Counted from the first letter of the stretch, positions 56,405 to 64,000 are shown. The stretch: DNA of 64,000 bases from Amycolatopsis orientalis DSM 40040 = KCTC 9412 (GCF_000478275.1 NZ_ASJB01000080.1:248001-312000); one strand, 5' to 3'. The notes: generated by a model not told the origin, from the sequence alone. Program-made: numbers and translations.

Positions 56405-57049
56405 TCAGGCTTCCAGTTCGGGTGTGTCCCTCTTGCGTGGTTTCCGTTTGACGACGACGCCGCCCCAGAACGCGAGCCCGGTGATCTTCACTGTCGGCGC
56501 CGTCGGTGGTGCGGCCGGCGTACCGGCGCGGTCCTCCAGTTCGAAGGCACCCATGAAGCCGATTCCGGTGACGTCCACGTTGATGTCGTCGGGCACGATG
56601 ATGTCGATCCCGCCCATGATCGCGACCGCGGTGATCGTCGAATGCTTCTCGGCGAACCGCGCGTGCCGCAGGTCGAGTTCGGCGCCGCCCCAGAAGGCGA
56701 AACTGTTGTGCTGCGGCGGGACCACCCAGCTGCCCTTGCGCGACGCGCCGGACAGGACGGCGATCGAGGCGCCGGAGCCGGGGTGGCCGCCGATCCGGTC
56801 GTCGGGCAGGCCGAGCGCGCGCGAGGCCGAGGGCTGGAGCGTTGTGCTGGACTGCGGCAGATCCGCGGTGACCGGCTTGAGATCGCCCACCGTCTTGGCC
56901 GCGTAGACGATGGTGAGCCGCTCTTCCAGCTCGTTGATGGTGATACGCCCTTCGGACATCGCCAGGTGCAGCACCTGCGCGACCTGTTCGCGGTCGGCGT
57001 CGGAGATGCGCATCTGTTCGGGGCCTGGCAGGGCTGGCTCTTCGCTCAC
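56405..57049 (-). CDS. DUF1707 protein with LiaF-like C-terminal domain
   Basis: The 214-residue soluble protein has an N-terminal DUF1707 module (about 13-66, MRISDADREQVAQVLHLAMS, GRITINELEERLTIVYAAKT, VGDLKPVTADLP), which resembles SHOCT-type regulatory domains. A linker follows, then a strand-rich repeat domain (FWGGAELDLRHARF, AVAIMGGIDIIVPDDINV, GFMGAFELED, GLAFWGGVVVKRK). The latter repeats are of the LiaF/DUF4097-like beta type found in cell-envelope stress proteins. No membrane anchor is present. GTG 57049 follows TAGGCT by seven bases, so it is leaderless. It is divergent from the phosphatase gene. Role unknown; an envelope-stress link is inference. Confidence 0.8.
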   Translation of the reverse strand: MSEEPALPGPEQMRISDADREQVAQVLHLAMSEGRITINELEERLTIVYAAKTVGDLKPVTADLPQSSTTLQPSASRALGLPDDRIGGHPGSGASIAVLSGASRKGSWVVPPQHNSFAFWGGAELDLRHARFAEKHSTITAVAIMGGIDIIVPDDINVDVTGIGFMGAFELEDRAGTPAAPPTAPTVKITGLAFWGGVVVKRKPRKRDTPELEA

Positions 57050-57118
57050 GCGCAGGAGCCTAGCGCCGGGAGAAGGGCCGGGCGTCCATCTTTTGGCCGA
57101 CAGTGGGATTCTGCCGTG

Positions 57119-57562
57119 ATGGGGAACTCACTACCTGGTGCGATCGAACTGCCGGACGGGGTCAAGGTGCGGGGACGGGGCCTGGGGCGCCCTTGGCCCG
57201 AGGGACCGGCACCGGATTTCGGGCTCTATCTGGGCGGGGCGAAGCTGCGCCGGAAACACGACCACAAGCTGGACTGGGACCACGAATGGATCCGCTGGCC
57301 CGACTTCCTGCTGCCGATGGACCGGGCGGAGGCGCGGCGGCAGATCGTCGCCCTCCACGCCCGGGCGGCGGCGGGGGAGGCCGTCGAGGTCGCCTGTTAC
57401 GGCGGGGTCGGGCGGACCGGGACGGTGATGTCGTGTCTGGCCACCCTTTCCGGGCTGTCCGCCGACGAGGCCGTCGCGTGGGCGCGGGCGAACCACCACG
57501 AACGTTCGGTCGAGATGCCGTGGCAACGCCGCTGGGTCGGCTGGTTCGCGCGACAGGCGTGA
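57119..57562 (+). CDS. Dual-specificity-type protein phosphatase-like protein
   Basis: A 147-residue cytosolic protein with the Cys-based phosphatase loop CYGGVGRTG (C93-x5-R99), then a long helix (TVMSCLATLSGLSADEAVAWARA) as in dual-specificity phosphatases. The catalytic Asp may lie in WPDFLLPMDRAEA. The N-terminus (MGNSLPGAIELPDGVKVRG) is not typical of the core. ATG 57119 is used; a GTG one codon earlier is equally possible. Substrates (proteins, lipids or nucleotides) cannot be told. It lies 18 bases before upp, which suggests a shared transcript. Confidence 0.78.
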   Translation: MGNSLPGAIELPDGVKVRGRGLGRPWPEGPAPDFGLYLGGAKLRRKHDHKLDWDHEWIRWPDFLLPMDRAEARRQIVALHARAAAGEAVEVACYGGVGRTGTVMSCLATLSGLSADEAVAWARANHHERSVEMPWQRRWVGWFARQA

Positions 57563-57580
57563 GGAGATAAGTTGACCGGC

Positions 57581-58204
57581 ATGGATGTGCACGTCGTTGA
57601 TCACCCGCTGGCCAAGGCCAGGCTTTCCACCATGCGCGACGCGCGCACCGACAGCGCGGCGTTCCGGGCGGCCCTGCATGAGCTGACGGTCATGCTCGTC
57701 TACGAAGCCACGCGCGACATCCCTGTCCGCATCGAGCGGATCCACACGCCCGTGGCCCGCACGGACGGCTACGCGCTGGCCAGCCCGCCGCTGCTCGTGC
57801 CGGTGCTGCGGGCCGGGCTGGGGATGGCGGATCAGGCGCACAAGCTGATCCCGGACGCCCAGATGGGGTTCGTCGGGCTCGCCCGCGACGAGGAGACGCT
57901 CAAGCCGACGCCGTACCTGGAGTCGCTGCCCGAGTCGCTCGCCGACCGGCCGGTGATGGTGCTCGATCCGATGCTCGCGACCGGCGGCTCGATGGAGTAC
58001 ACGATCCGGTTGCTCACCGACCGGGGCGCCACCGACGTCACCGCGATCTGCGCGCTCGCGGCTCCCGAGGGCATCGAGCACCTCAAGAAGACCGGGCTGC
58101 CGGTACGGGTGGTGACCGCGAGCATCGACGAGCGGCTCAATGACTCCGGCTTCATCGTGCCCGGCCTCGGGGACGCGGGAGATCGCCAGTACGGCGCCGT
58201 CTGA
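57581..58204 (+). CDS. upp: Uracil phosphoribosyltransferase
   Basis: Converts uracil and PRPP to UMP in pyrimidine salvage. The 207-residue protein has VHVVDHPLAKARLSTMRD at the start, LVPVLRAGLGMADQA, the PRPP loop VMVLDPMLATGGSM and the uracil-binding end SGFIVPGLGDAGDRQYGA. I chose ATG 57581, which matches the family N-terminus; an in-frame TTG at 57572 follows GAGGAG and is an alternative. The GATAAG before it could be a -10 box. It takes up uracil made by deoA from deoxyuridine, so it fits the nucleoside theme of this window. A family A repeat follows the stop. Confidence 0.95.
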   Translation: MDVHVVDHPLAKARLSTMRDARTDSAAFRAALHELTVMLVYEATRDIPVRIERIHTPVARTDGYALASPPLLVPVLRAGLGMADQAHKLIPDAQMGFVGLARDEETLKPTPYLESLPESLADRPVMVLDPMLATGGSMEYTIRLLTDRGATDVTAICALAAPEGIEHLKKTGLPVRVVTASIDERLNDSGFIVPGLGDAGDRQYGAV

Positions 58205-58216
58205 CCCCCGCCGGAT

Positions 58217-58238
58217 CGCGTTCAGCCCGCTAAACGCG
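58217..58238. repeat. Single family A palindrome after upp
   Basis: CGCGTTCAGC-CC-GCTAAACGCG is an A copy with one changed base pair (C opposite A in the arm), 13 bases after the upp stop. It may act as a terminator. Confidence 0.75.
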
Positions 58239-58285
58239 AGCCGGCCGGGACGCAACATCTCGCCGGGTGCCGGTCACTGACGGAT

Positions 58286-58891
58286 GTGACCAGAACAGTG
58301 ACCGGATCGGTGGGGGTGCCGGTGGACGTGGACGAATCTCCTCCCCACAGGAATGACACGGAGCTTTGGCGGGCGGCCGCGGGTGGTGATCACGGGGCGT
58401 TCGGCGAACTCTTCGAACGCCACGCCCAGTCGGTGTGGAACCACGCCTACCGGCTCACGGGGTCGTGGGCGTCGGCGGAAGACCTGACGTCGGCGACCTT
58501 TCTGACCGCCTGGCGGCGCCGGGCGGACATCACGCTGATCCGCGACAGCGCGCTGCCCTGGCTGTACACCGTCACGGGAAACCTCGCGCGGAGTGAACAC
58601 CGCAGCTCCGGGCGCCGTCTCCGGCTCGTCCGGCGGCTGCCCGAACCCCGGCAGGTGTCCGACCACGCCGACACCGTCGTCGACCAGCTCGACGGCGAAG
58701 ACCGTCTCCGGCAGGTGCTCGCCTTGGTCGCGAAGCTGCCGAAGTCGCAGCGGCAAGCCGTCGAACTCTGCCTGCTCGGCGATCTCTCCCTGCCGGACGC
58801 CGCCGAACTGCTCGGCGTCGCCGAGGTGACCGTTCGTGCCCACATCTCGCGGGCCCGCGCGCAGCTGCGGGCCGCCCTGGAGGAGAAATGA
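58286..58891 (+). CDS. ECF-type RNA polymerase sigma factor
   Basis: The 201-residue sigma-70 family protein has region 2 (FGELFERHAQSVWNHAYRLT, SWASAEDLTSATFLTAWRRR, with the -10 recognition helix) and region 4 (LAKLPKSQRQAVELCLLGDLSL, PDAAELLGVAEVTVRAHISRARAQL). The linker between is short, as in ECF factors. GTG 58286 is used; the frame offers other GTGs a few codons later. The downstream gene overlaps by ATGA and encodes a single-pass membrane protein that could be its anti-sigma factor. No target promoter is identified here. Confidence 0.9.
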   Translation: MTRTVTGSVGVPVDVDESPPHRNDTELWRAAAGGDHGAFGELFERHAQSVWNHAYRLTGSWASAEDLTSATFLTAWRRRADITLIRDSALPWLYTVTGNLARSEHRSSGRRLRLVRRLPEPRQVSDHADTVVDQLDGEDRLRQVLALVAKLPKSQRQAVELCLLGDLSLPDAAELLGVAEVTVRAHISRARAQLRAALEEK

Positions 58892-60168
58892 CCGACGACC
58901 TCGGCCTGCCCGGCAGGCGCGAACTCCCTCCGGAAGTGCTCGACAACCTGCGGATGTCCCTGCGGGAGGGCATGGGAAAACCGGTACGGCGGCGATGGCC
59001 GATCGTCGCCGCCGCGGCCGCCGTGGTCGCGGTCCTCGCGGGCGCACTGGTCACGACCGTGCTCGTCCGGGATCCGGACGTCCCGGGGCCGGCCCCCGCG
59101 AACCCTGACTTCGCCCTCGACCTGCCGAAGGCGATTCCGGCCATGGACCGGTGCTGGGCGGCGATCCGGGCGCAGAACAGGACGGCGGGTTTCCCCGCCA
59201 GGGAAGAGTGGGTGCCGCAGTTCACCGTCGTTCCCTCCTGGACTTCCGTCACCGTCGTCGCGGTGAAGGCGGGGGACAAGGTCTTCTTCTGTGAGACCAC
59301 GGAGATGACGGTGACGGTCTCCGACCCGAACGCCGCTCCGTCCTACGCCGCGGGTACCAAAGCCGCCGCTCTGCTGATGAGTCGCAACGGGACGGTGGCG
59401 GGGGTGGCCGACCCCGGCTGGACGGGTATGGAGATCTTCGGCCGGGCCGCCGACTTCACCGTCACTTCCGATGTGAAGGTCTTCCGGAACGGGAACCTGT
59501 TCGTGGAGCTTTCGCAGTTCAAACCGTCGCGGACCACGTACTCCGTCGGGCCGTACACCGGGGAGCCCGGTGACGGCGTCAACGTCGCGCCGTACGGCCT
59601 TCCGCCCGCCCCCGAACCGGCCGTGACGAGCATCGATCGACCACCGCCCTCGGTACCGGGCCGGGACACGCCGGCGGGTGAGTTCTTCCGGACCTGTGTG
59701 GCCGGGGCGACCGAAACGCTGCCGGACGAGGACGGGTACCAGGCAGGCACGCTGCTCGAAGGCGATGACGTCAAGGTGGTCGTCGGCCGGTTCGGCGAAA
59801 GGTCCGTCGTCTGCCAAGGCGGGCTCGGATATCGCGAGGGAACGAGCGAGCACTACCGCGTATTCGCCGACACGAACACCGATCCGCGACCGGTGAACAA
59901 ACTCCGGACCGAGACGCTCGGCGGCTCCGAGCAGGGCTTGCCCGGCAGGGCGAAGAACCCGTTCATCGGGACTGTGCCGCGGACCGCGGCCACGGTGAAG
60001 CTCGATTTCGGAGCGGGCAAGAAGGTCGACGCGGCGGTCACCGAAGGGACTTTCGCGATCTGGCGGCCGGACGGCATCGACACGGAGAACCCGGACGCGC
60101 AGGTAGGCGTCGTCGTCCTGGACGCGGCAGGGGCGATGCTGCACCAGGGCACCCTTCCGCTCTACTGA
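58888..60168 (+). CDS. Single-pass membrane protein, possible anti-sigma factor
   Basis: The 426-residue protein has a roughly 35-residue cytoplasmic N-terminus (PGRRELPPEVLDNLRMSLREGM), one transmembrane helix (about 38-62, RWPIVAAAAAVVAVLAGALV) and a large Pro/Thr-rich extracytoplasmic part with four Cys (for example DRCWAAIRAQNR, VFFCETTEM, FFRTCVAGATE and VVCQGGLGY). It starts in an ATGA overlap with the sigma gene, the usual place of an anti-sigma factor. But it lacks the HxxxCxxC zinc motif of classic zinc-binding anti-sigmas, and the N-terminus is short. Regulatory function is therefore probable only by position; the external domain may be the sensor. Confidence 0.72.
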   Translation: MTDDLGLPGRRELPPEVLDNLRMSLREGMGKPVRRRWPIVAAAAAVVAVLAGALVTTVLVRDPDVPGPAPANPDFALDLPKAIPAMDRCWAAIRAQNRTAGFPAREEWVPQFTVVPSWTSVTVVAVKAGDKVFFCETTEMTVTVSDPNAAPSYAAGTKAAALLMSRNGTVAGVADPGWTGMEIFGRAADFTVTSDVKVFRNGNLFVELSQFKPSRTTYSVGPYTGEPGDGVNVAPYGLPPAPEPAVTSIDRPPPSVPGRDTPAGEFFRTCVAGATETLPDEDGYQAGTLLEGDDVKVVVGRFGERSVVCQGGLGYREGTSEHYRVFADTNTDPRPVNKLRTETLGGSEQGLPGRAKNPFIGTVPRTAATVKLDFGAGKKVDAAVTEGTFAIWRPDGIDTENPDAQVGVVVLDAAGAMLHQGTLPLY

Positions 60169-60177
60169 GCCTCCGAC

Positions 60178-60258
60178 CGCATCCAGAGGACGAAACGCGT
60201 TCCACCGGGAGCGCCTTTAGCGGGCTAAACGCGTCGCGATTAGCCCGCTAAAGGCGAC
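60178..60258. repeat. Family B copy followed by an inverted pair of family A copies
   Basis: A B copy (60178-60199, CGCATCCAGAGGACGAAACGCG in inverse sense) is followed by A copies at 60211-60233 and 60235-60258. The A copies face each other: GCCTTTAGCGGGCTAA and its complement form a 16-bp stem with an 11-base loop. The block is between convergent genes and ends 3 bases before the TetR stop. Confidence 0.82.
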
Positions 60259-60261
60259 GCG

Positions 60262-60855
60262 TCAGCGGCGCAGCCAGCCGGAGGCGTTCGCCCGCACCGC
60301 GGTCTCGTAGGCCTCGCTCACGGTGAACTCCTCCGGCAGGTTCCCGTTGAGCTCCAGTGACACGAGGCCGTGCACGAAACCCCAGCAGGCCACGGTGACG
60401 ACCTCGGGCGCGACGTCGGCGAAGACGCCGTCCGCGACGGCCTTGCGGATCGTCTCCTCCAGCGGCGCCATCGTGGCGCGCGCCTGCTCGGACGTCTCGT
60501 CCGCGGGCTCGAATCCCGGCACCGACTTCGTGAACATGATCGCGTAGAGGTGCGGGTCGGCCAGCGCGCTTTCCCGGTACGCGACGCCGAGCCGCACCAG
60601 GTCCTCGACCGCGTCACCCGTCAGCGTGACCCCGGACATCCGCAGGCCGAAGCGCCGGAAGCCCTCGGAAAACAGCGCGCTGACCAGATCCGTCTTACCG
60701 CCGAAGAGTGAATAGACCGCGGTGGTGGAGGTGCCGACGTCGGCGGCCAGCTTCCGGAGGCTGAGCGCCTTCGGGCCGTCGGCCGAGATCAGCTCACCGG
60801 CGCGGTCCAGTAGCTTCAGCCGGAGGTTCTCGTCGTGCGTCCTGGGGCGGGGCAT
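60262..60855 (-). CDS. TetR-family transcriptional regulator (WHG-type C-terminal domain)
   Basis: The 197-residue regulator has DNA-binding helices RLKLLDRAGELISADGPKAL, SLRKLAADVGTSTTAVYSLF and GGKTDLVSALFSEGF. The C-terminal domain contains CWGFVHGLVSLELNGNLPEE, the WHG signature of a TetR subgroup. ATG 60855 follows TTACGC by about seven bases and appears leaderless; the longer frame to 60885 would start inside the promoter. It is divergent from the MerR gene, but the spacer's strong palindrome fits MerR, so the TetR target is unknown. Confidence 0.9.
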   Translation of the reverse strand: MPRPRTHDENLRLKLLDRAGELISADGPKALSLRKLAADVGTSTTAVYSLFGGKTDLVSALFSEGFRRFGLRMSGVTLTGDAVEDLVRLGVAYRESALADPHLYAIMFTKSVPGFEPADETSEQARATMAPLEETIRKAVADGVFADVAPEVVTVACWGFVHGLVSLELNGNLPEEFTVSEAYETAVRANASGWLRR

Positions 60856-60901
60856 GCGCCCAGCGTAACGCAACGCTGTTATCAATCGCTCGGATTCGGA
60901 G

Positions 60902-60932
60902 TTGACCTGGAGTGCGCTCCAGGTCGTAGTGT
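60902..60932 (+). promoter_or_regulatory. MerR-type promoter with operator in a 19-base spacer
   Basis: TTGACC at 60902-60907 and TAGTGT at 60927-60932 are separated by 19 bases, the over-long spacer characteristic of MerR-controlled promoters. A perfect palindrome, ACCTGGAG-TGCG-CTCCAGGT at 60905-60924, fills the gap. ATG 60940 is seven bases after the -10 box, so the transcript is leaderless. Confidence 0.92.
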
Positions 60933-60939
60933 CGTCGGC

Positions 60940-61341
60940 ATGAGCTACTCGATAGCGGAAGCCGCGCGACGTAGCGGGTTGTCCATCGACACCCTCAGGT
61001 ACTACGAGCGCATCAAACTCGTCGAGCCCCCGGCCCGGGACGCCGCGGGGCGCCGCGCCTACTCCGATGAGGACCTCGGGTGGCTCGGGTTCCTGACCAA
61101 GCTACGGCTGACCGGCATGCCCATCAAACGCATGCGGGAGTACGCCTCCCTGCGCCATCACGGCTCGGCGAGCGCGGGACGGCGCAAGGCGATCCTCGTC
61201 GACCAGCGTAAATCGGTCGCCGACCGGATCGCCGAGCTGCAGGCCTGCCTCGACATCCTCGACTACAAGATCGACCACTACGACCAGGTGGAACGCAAGG
61301 TGCTCGGCACCGGAGCCACCATGGAGGGAATTTCAGCGTGA
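60940..61341 (+). CDS. MerR-family transcriptional regulator
   Basis: The 133-residue regulator has the MerR start YSIAEAARRSGLSIDTLRYYE (helix-turn-helix), a wing with IKLVEPPARDAAGRRAYSDE, DLGWLGFLTKLRLTGMPIKR, and a coiled-coil dimer helix ending in ILDYKIDHYDQVERKVL. It lacks the Cys pairs of metal sensors, so a small organic ligand or redox signal is more likely. ATG 60940 is the first base of the expected transcript. The gene overlaps the first aldo/keto reductase by GTGA, and both reductases are likely its targets. Its own operator lies in the promoter, giving autoregulation. Confidence 0.93.
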   Translation: MSYSIAEAARRSGLSIDTLRYYERIKLVEPPARDAAGRRAYSDEDLGWLGFLTKLRLTGMPIKRMREYASLRHHGSASAGRRKAILVDQRKSVADRIAELQACLDILDYKIDHYDQVERKVLGTGATMEGISA

Positions 61342-62321
61342 TCAGCACCAGGAGGCTCGGCGGTCTGGAAGTCGGGGCGCAAGGACTCGGCTGCATGGGG
61401 ATGAGCCAGGCCTACGGCGTCCGCGACGACGACACGGAGTCGATCGCCACCGTCCACCGCGCCCTCGAACTGGGCGTGACCCTGCTCGACACCGCGGACG
61501 TCTACGGCGCCGGCGCGAACGAAGAGCTGGTCGGCCGCGCGATCGCGGGCAAGCGGGACCAGGTCGTGCTGGCGACCAAGTTCGGCATCGTCTGGGACCA
61601 GGACGGCGGCATGTCCGCTCGCGGCGACGCGGCGTACGTCAAGCAGAGCTGCGAAAAGTCCCTTCGCCGGTTGAACGTCGACCACATCGACCTCTATTAC
61701 CAGCACCGCGTCGATCCGAACACTCCGGTCGAGGAGACCTGGGGAGCGCTCTCGGAGCTGGTGGACGAGGGGAAGATCCGCTTCGCCGGTATCTCCGAGG
61801 CCAGCGCCGAGACGATCCGCCGCGCGCACGCCGTCCACCCGGTGACGGCCCTGCAGAGCGAATGGTCCCTGTGGACGCGCGGCATCGAAGGCGAGATCCT
61901 CTCGACCGTCCGTGAGCTGGGGATCGGCGTCGTGCCGTTCTCGCCGCTCGGCCGCGGTTTCCTCACCGGCGGCGTGACGTCGGTGAAGGACCTGCCCGAG
62001 GACGACATGCGCCGCAACCTGCCGCGCTTCGCCGAGGGCAACTTCGAGCGCAACATGGCGATCGTCGAGGCACTGCGCGCGCTCGCCGAACAAAAGGGCG
62101 TCACCGCGGGCCAGCTGGCACTGGCGTGGGTGCAGGCCCAGGGCGACGACGTCGTGCCGATCCCGGGCACCAAACGGCGCAAGTACCTCGAAGAGAACGC
62201 CGCCGCCGCCGAGCTGGAACTGTCCGAAGTGGACATCGCGGCCATCGAAAAGGCGGCGCCCGCCGAGGCGATCGCCGGTGAGCGTTACCCGGAGCGGCTC
62301 GCCCGCGCCGCCGGCAAATAA
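61338..62321 (+). CDS. Aldo/keto reductase 1
   Basis: NADPH-dependent carbonyl reductase of 327 residues (AKR13-like). The catalytic set is Asp51/Tyr56 in LDTADVYGAG, Lys81 in LATKFG and His in IDLYYQHRVD. The cofactor region is PLGRGFLTG and VPIPGTKRRKYLEEN. It starts in a GTGA overlap with the MerR gene, so it is directly regulated by it. It is about 65-70% identical by eye to the next gene, so the two arose by tandem duplication. Likely substrates are toxic or oxidised carbonyls; the specific substrate is unknown. Confidence 0.92.
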   Translation: MISTRRLGGLEVGAQGLGCMGMSQAYGVRDDDTESIATVHRALELGVTLLDTADVYGAGANEELVGRAIAGKRDQVVLATKFGIVWDQDGGMSARGDAAYVKQSCEKSLRRLNVDHIDLYYQHRVDPNTPVEETWGALSELVDEGKIRFAGISEASAETIRRAHAVHPVTALQSEWSLWTRGIEGEILSTVRELGIGVVPFSPLGRGFLTGGVTSVKDLPEDDMRRNLPRFAEGNFERNMAIVEALRALAEQKGVTAGQLALAWVQAQGDDVVPIPGTKRRKYLEENAAAAELELSEVDIAAIEKAAPAEAIAGERYPERLARAAGK

Positions 62322-62346
62322 CCTCCGAAGAATTGCGAGAGAAATC

Positions 62347-63348
62347 ATGACGGGTTCGACGCTGCCCACCCGCAGGCTCGGCACGCTGGAAGTCGGCGCG
62401 CAGGGACTCGGCTGCATGGGCATGAGCGAGTTCTACGGCCAGGGCGACGACACCGAATCGATCGCGACGATCCACCGCGCGATCGAGCTGGGGGTCACCC
62501 TGATCGACACGGCGGACATGTACGGCTTCGGCCGCAACGAGGAACTGGTCGGCCGCGCCCTGGCCGGCAAGCGGGACAAGGTCGTGCTGGCGACCAAGTT
62601 CGGCATCGTGCGCGACGAGGCGGACCCGATGAAGCGTGGCATCCGGGGCGACGAGTTCTATGTGCACCAACAGGTCGAGGCGTCGCTGCGCCGCCTGAAC
62701 GTCGACCACATCGATCTGTACTACCAGCACCGCGTCGACCCGAACGTGCCGATCGAGGAGACCGTGGGGGCGTTGTCCTCGCTGGTGGAGCAGGGGAAGA
62801 TCCGCCACATCGGGCTGTCAGAAGCCGGTCCGGAGACGATCCGGCGGGCGCACGCCGTGCATCCGGTGACGGCGGTGCAGACGGAATGGTCGCTGTGGTC
62901 CCGCGACATCGAGAACGAGGTCGTCCCGGTCTGCCGTGAGCTGGGTGTCGGCCTGGTGCCGTATTCGCCGCTCGGCCGAGGTTTCCTCACCGGCCGGTTC
63001 AAGTCCAAAGAGGACTTCGCCGAAGGTGACTTCCGGCAGACGGCGCAACCGCGCTTCGCCGACGGGAACCTCGAACGGAACCTGGCGATCGTCGAGGCAC
63101 TGCGGGCCCTCGCCGAGCGAAAGGGTGTCACCGCGGGTCAGCTGGCGCTGGCATGGGTGCAGGCCCAAGGCGAGGATGTCGTGCCGATTCCGGGTACGAA
63201 GCGGCGCAAGTACCTCGAAGAGAACGTCGCGGCTGTCGGCCTCGAGCTGACGGCCGAGGACGTGGCCGAGATCGAGGAGGCTGTACCGGCCGACGCGGTG
63301 GCCGGGCAGCGTTATCCCGACGAGGGAATGCGCCTGGTTTCGCGCTGA
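62347..63348 (+). CDS. Aldo/keto reductase 2
   Basis: The 333-residue paralogue of the preceding gene, with the same catalytic residues (DTADMYGFG, LATKFG, DLYYQHRVD) and cofactor motif (PLGRGFLTG, PIPGTKRRKYLEEN). It differs mainly in the loop after strand 3 (RDEADPMKRGIRGDEFYVHQQ) and at the C-terminus. ATG 62347 is 25 bases after the first reductase's stop, with GAGAG upstream. The whole set MerR-AKR-AKR would be one transcript, ending at the strong hairpin at 63357-63395. Divergence of the insert loop may change substrate specificity. Confidence 0.92.
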   Translation: MTGSTLPTRRLGTLEVGAQGLGCMGMSEFYGQGDDTESIATIHRAIELGVTLIDTADMYGFGRNEELVGRALAGKRDKVVLATKFGIVRDEADPMKRGIRGDEFYVHQQVEASLRRLNVDHIDLYYQHRVDPNVPIEETVGALSSLVEQGKIRHIGLSEAGPETIRRAHAVHPVTAVQTEWSLWSRDIENEVVPVCRELGVGLVPYSPLGRGFLTGRFKSKEDFAEGDFRQTAQPRFADGNLERNLAIVEALRALAERKGVTAGQLALAWVQAQGEDVVPIPGTKRRKYLEENVAAVGLELTAEDVAEIEEAVPADAVAGQRYPDEGMRLVSR

Positions 63349-63356
63349 GCACGAAC

Positions 63357-63395
63357 GAAAAAACCGGCGCCGGGCGAACCGGCGCCGGTTTTTCG
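63357..63395. terminator. Bidirectional Rho-independent terminator
   Basis: CCGGCGCCGG at 63364-63373 pairs with CCGGCGCCGG at 63379-63388 around GCGAA, flanked by A5-6 on the left and T5 on the right. The flanks extend the stem and give U tracts on both strands. It ends both the AKR operon and hisS. Confidence 0.95.
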
Positions 63396-63398
63396 TTG

Positions 63399-64000
63399 TC
63401 AGAGAAGGGAAGTGACCGTCGAAACCGTTTCGTCGACGGTCACGGTCCGCTGCTCGCGGGTCGCGAGACTGCGGACCGTCACGTTCCCGGCGTCCCAGTC
63501 CTCCTGGCCGACGATCACCACGGCCCGCGCCCCGGCCTTGTCGGCACGCGTGAGTTCCTTGCCCAGCTTGCGAAGCTCGATGGGCGTGGACGTCCGCAGC
63601 CCGGCCTTGCGCAGCCGCCCGGCGACGTCGCGCGCGGCGTCGGTGAGCTCTTCGACCACCGGGATCACCACGACATCGGCCTCACTGCGCGGTTTCGGCG
63701 TCAGCTCGTGGGTGTCGAGGAAGTCGATCAGCGTGACATCGCCCATGCCGAAGCCGATCCCGGGGATCTGCTGCGACGTGAACAACGACGCTAGGTCGCT
63801 GTACCGGCCGCCGCCGAACAGCGCGCGGCGGTTCTCCGGAGAGGTGTCGAAGACCTCGAACACGGTCGACGTGTAGTACGCGAGCCCGCGCACGATCATC
63901 GGATCGAAGGTGATCAGCTCCGCGGCACCGCTGCCGAGCACCTTCACCAGGTTCGAGTTCTCCTTGACCTGCTCCGGAAGCTCGTCGAGCAACGCGGTGC
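63399..64000 (-). CDS. hisS: Histidyl-tRNA synthetase, C-terminal part
   Basis: Class II aminoacyl-tRNA synthetase charging tRNA-His; only the last 200 codons lie in the window, and the 5' part is beyond 64000. The visible part contains the histidine-binding VRGLAYYTSTVFEVFD, motif 3-type blocks (FGGGRYSDL and GIGFGMGDVTLIDFL) and the anticodon-binding domain (VVVIPVVEELTDAARDVAGRLR, LRTSTPIELRKLGKELTRAD, AVVIVGQEDWDAGNVTVRSL). The stop at 63399 is four bases from the bidirectional terminator. The frame is open to the window edge. Confidence 0.95.
   Translation of the reverse strand, partial: TALLDELPEQVKENSNLVKVLGSGAAELITFDPMIVRGLAYYTSTVFEVFDTSPENRRALFGGGRYSDLASLFTSQQIPGIGFGMGDVTLIDFLDTHELTPKPRSEADVVVIPVVEELTDAARDVAGRLRKAGLRTSTPIELRKLGKELTRADKAGARAVVIVGQEDWDAGNVTVRSLATREQRTVTVDETVSTVTSLL

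Overview
The window is chromosomal DNA of a very GC-rich actinobacterium. The evidence is about 70% GC with G/C at third positions, many leaderless starts (a TANNNT-type -10 box 6-8 bases before ATG or GTG), ATGA/GTGA gene overlaps, a SCO4848-type membrane protein beside a D-Ala-D-Ala carboxypeptidase and an sdhCDAB operon as in Streptomyces, DUF1707 and TetR/MerR/SorC regulators, and secreted hydrolases. The intergenic repeat style and protein flavour suggest the Pseudonocardiaceae, probably Amycolatopsis or a close relative. That genus call is inference.

Layout. 1-13 kb: a eukaryote-type NADP isocitrate dehydrogenase, a metallo-beta-lactamase-fold protein, exodeoxyribonuclease III, a cupin/MarR divergent pair with a shared operator, a GH19 chitinase with DasR-like boxes, a broken HTH gene, a trypsin-like protease, trpS, a YihY/BrkB membrane protein and a D-Ala-D-Ala carboxypeptidase. 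13-21 kb: a secreted subtilase, then a low-GC three-gene island (HEPN-like protein, ParA-like ATPase with an altered Walker A, second P-loop NTPase), then sdhCDAB on the minus strand. 21-27 kb: three exported carbohydrate enzymes (GH95-like, a lyase-like beta protein, GH27 with NPCBM). 27-37 kb: a nucleoside uptake and salvage locus (BMP-family ABC transporter, cytidine deaminase, thymidine phosphorylase, a coiled-coil protein, adenosine deaminase). 37-44 kb: an MFS transporter with a strong operator, an acidic protein, a DEAD/DEAH helicase, an F420/NADP reductase-like protein and an HxlR regulator. 44-49.5 kb: a SorC-type regulator divergent from a polyol-type dehydrogenase and a sugar ABC transporter without its own ATPase. 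49.5-52 kb: a 3Fe-4S ferredoxin, a P450 and a TetR regulator. 52-58 kb: deoC followed by an apparent split ALDH16 pair, a class C serine hydrolase, a DUF1707 protein, a dual-specificity-type phosphatase and upp. 58-64 kb: an ECF sigma factor with a membrane partner, a TetR, a MerR-AKR-AKR operon with a textbook MerR operator, and the 3' part of hisS.

Functional themes. Nucleoside use recurs: uptake, cdd, deoA and add, then deoC plus aldehyde dehydrogenase to carry deoxyribose phosphate to acetaldehyde and acetate, with upp to recover uracil. Secreted hydrolysis of chitin, protein and galactoside/fucoside glycans is the second theme. Small regulator-target pairs with visible palindromic operators are the third.

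The two least explained structures are the low-GC island at 14.48-17.67 kb, whose genes are joined by ATGA overlaps and which resembles a defence-type cassette, and several families of intergenic inverted repeats. In these repeats some copies contain the stop codon of the gene before them, and one family keeps a fixed loop while its stem changes with compensating substitutions.
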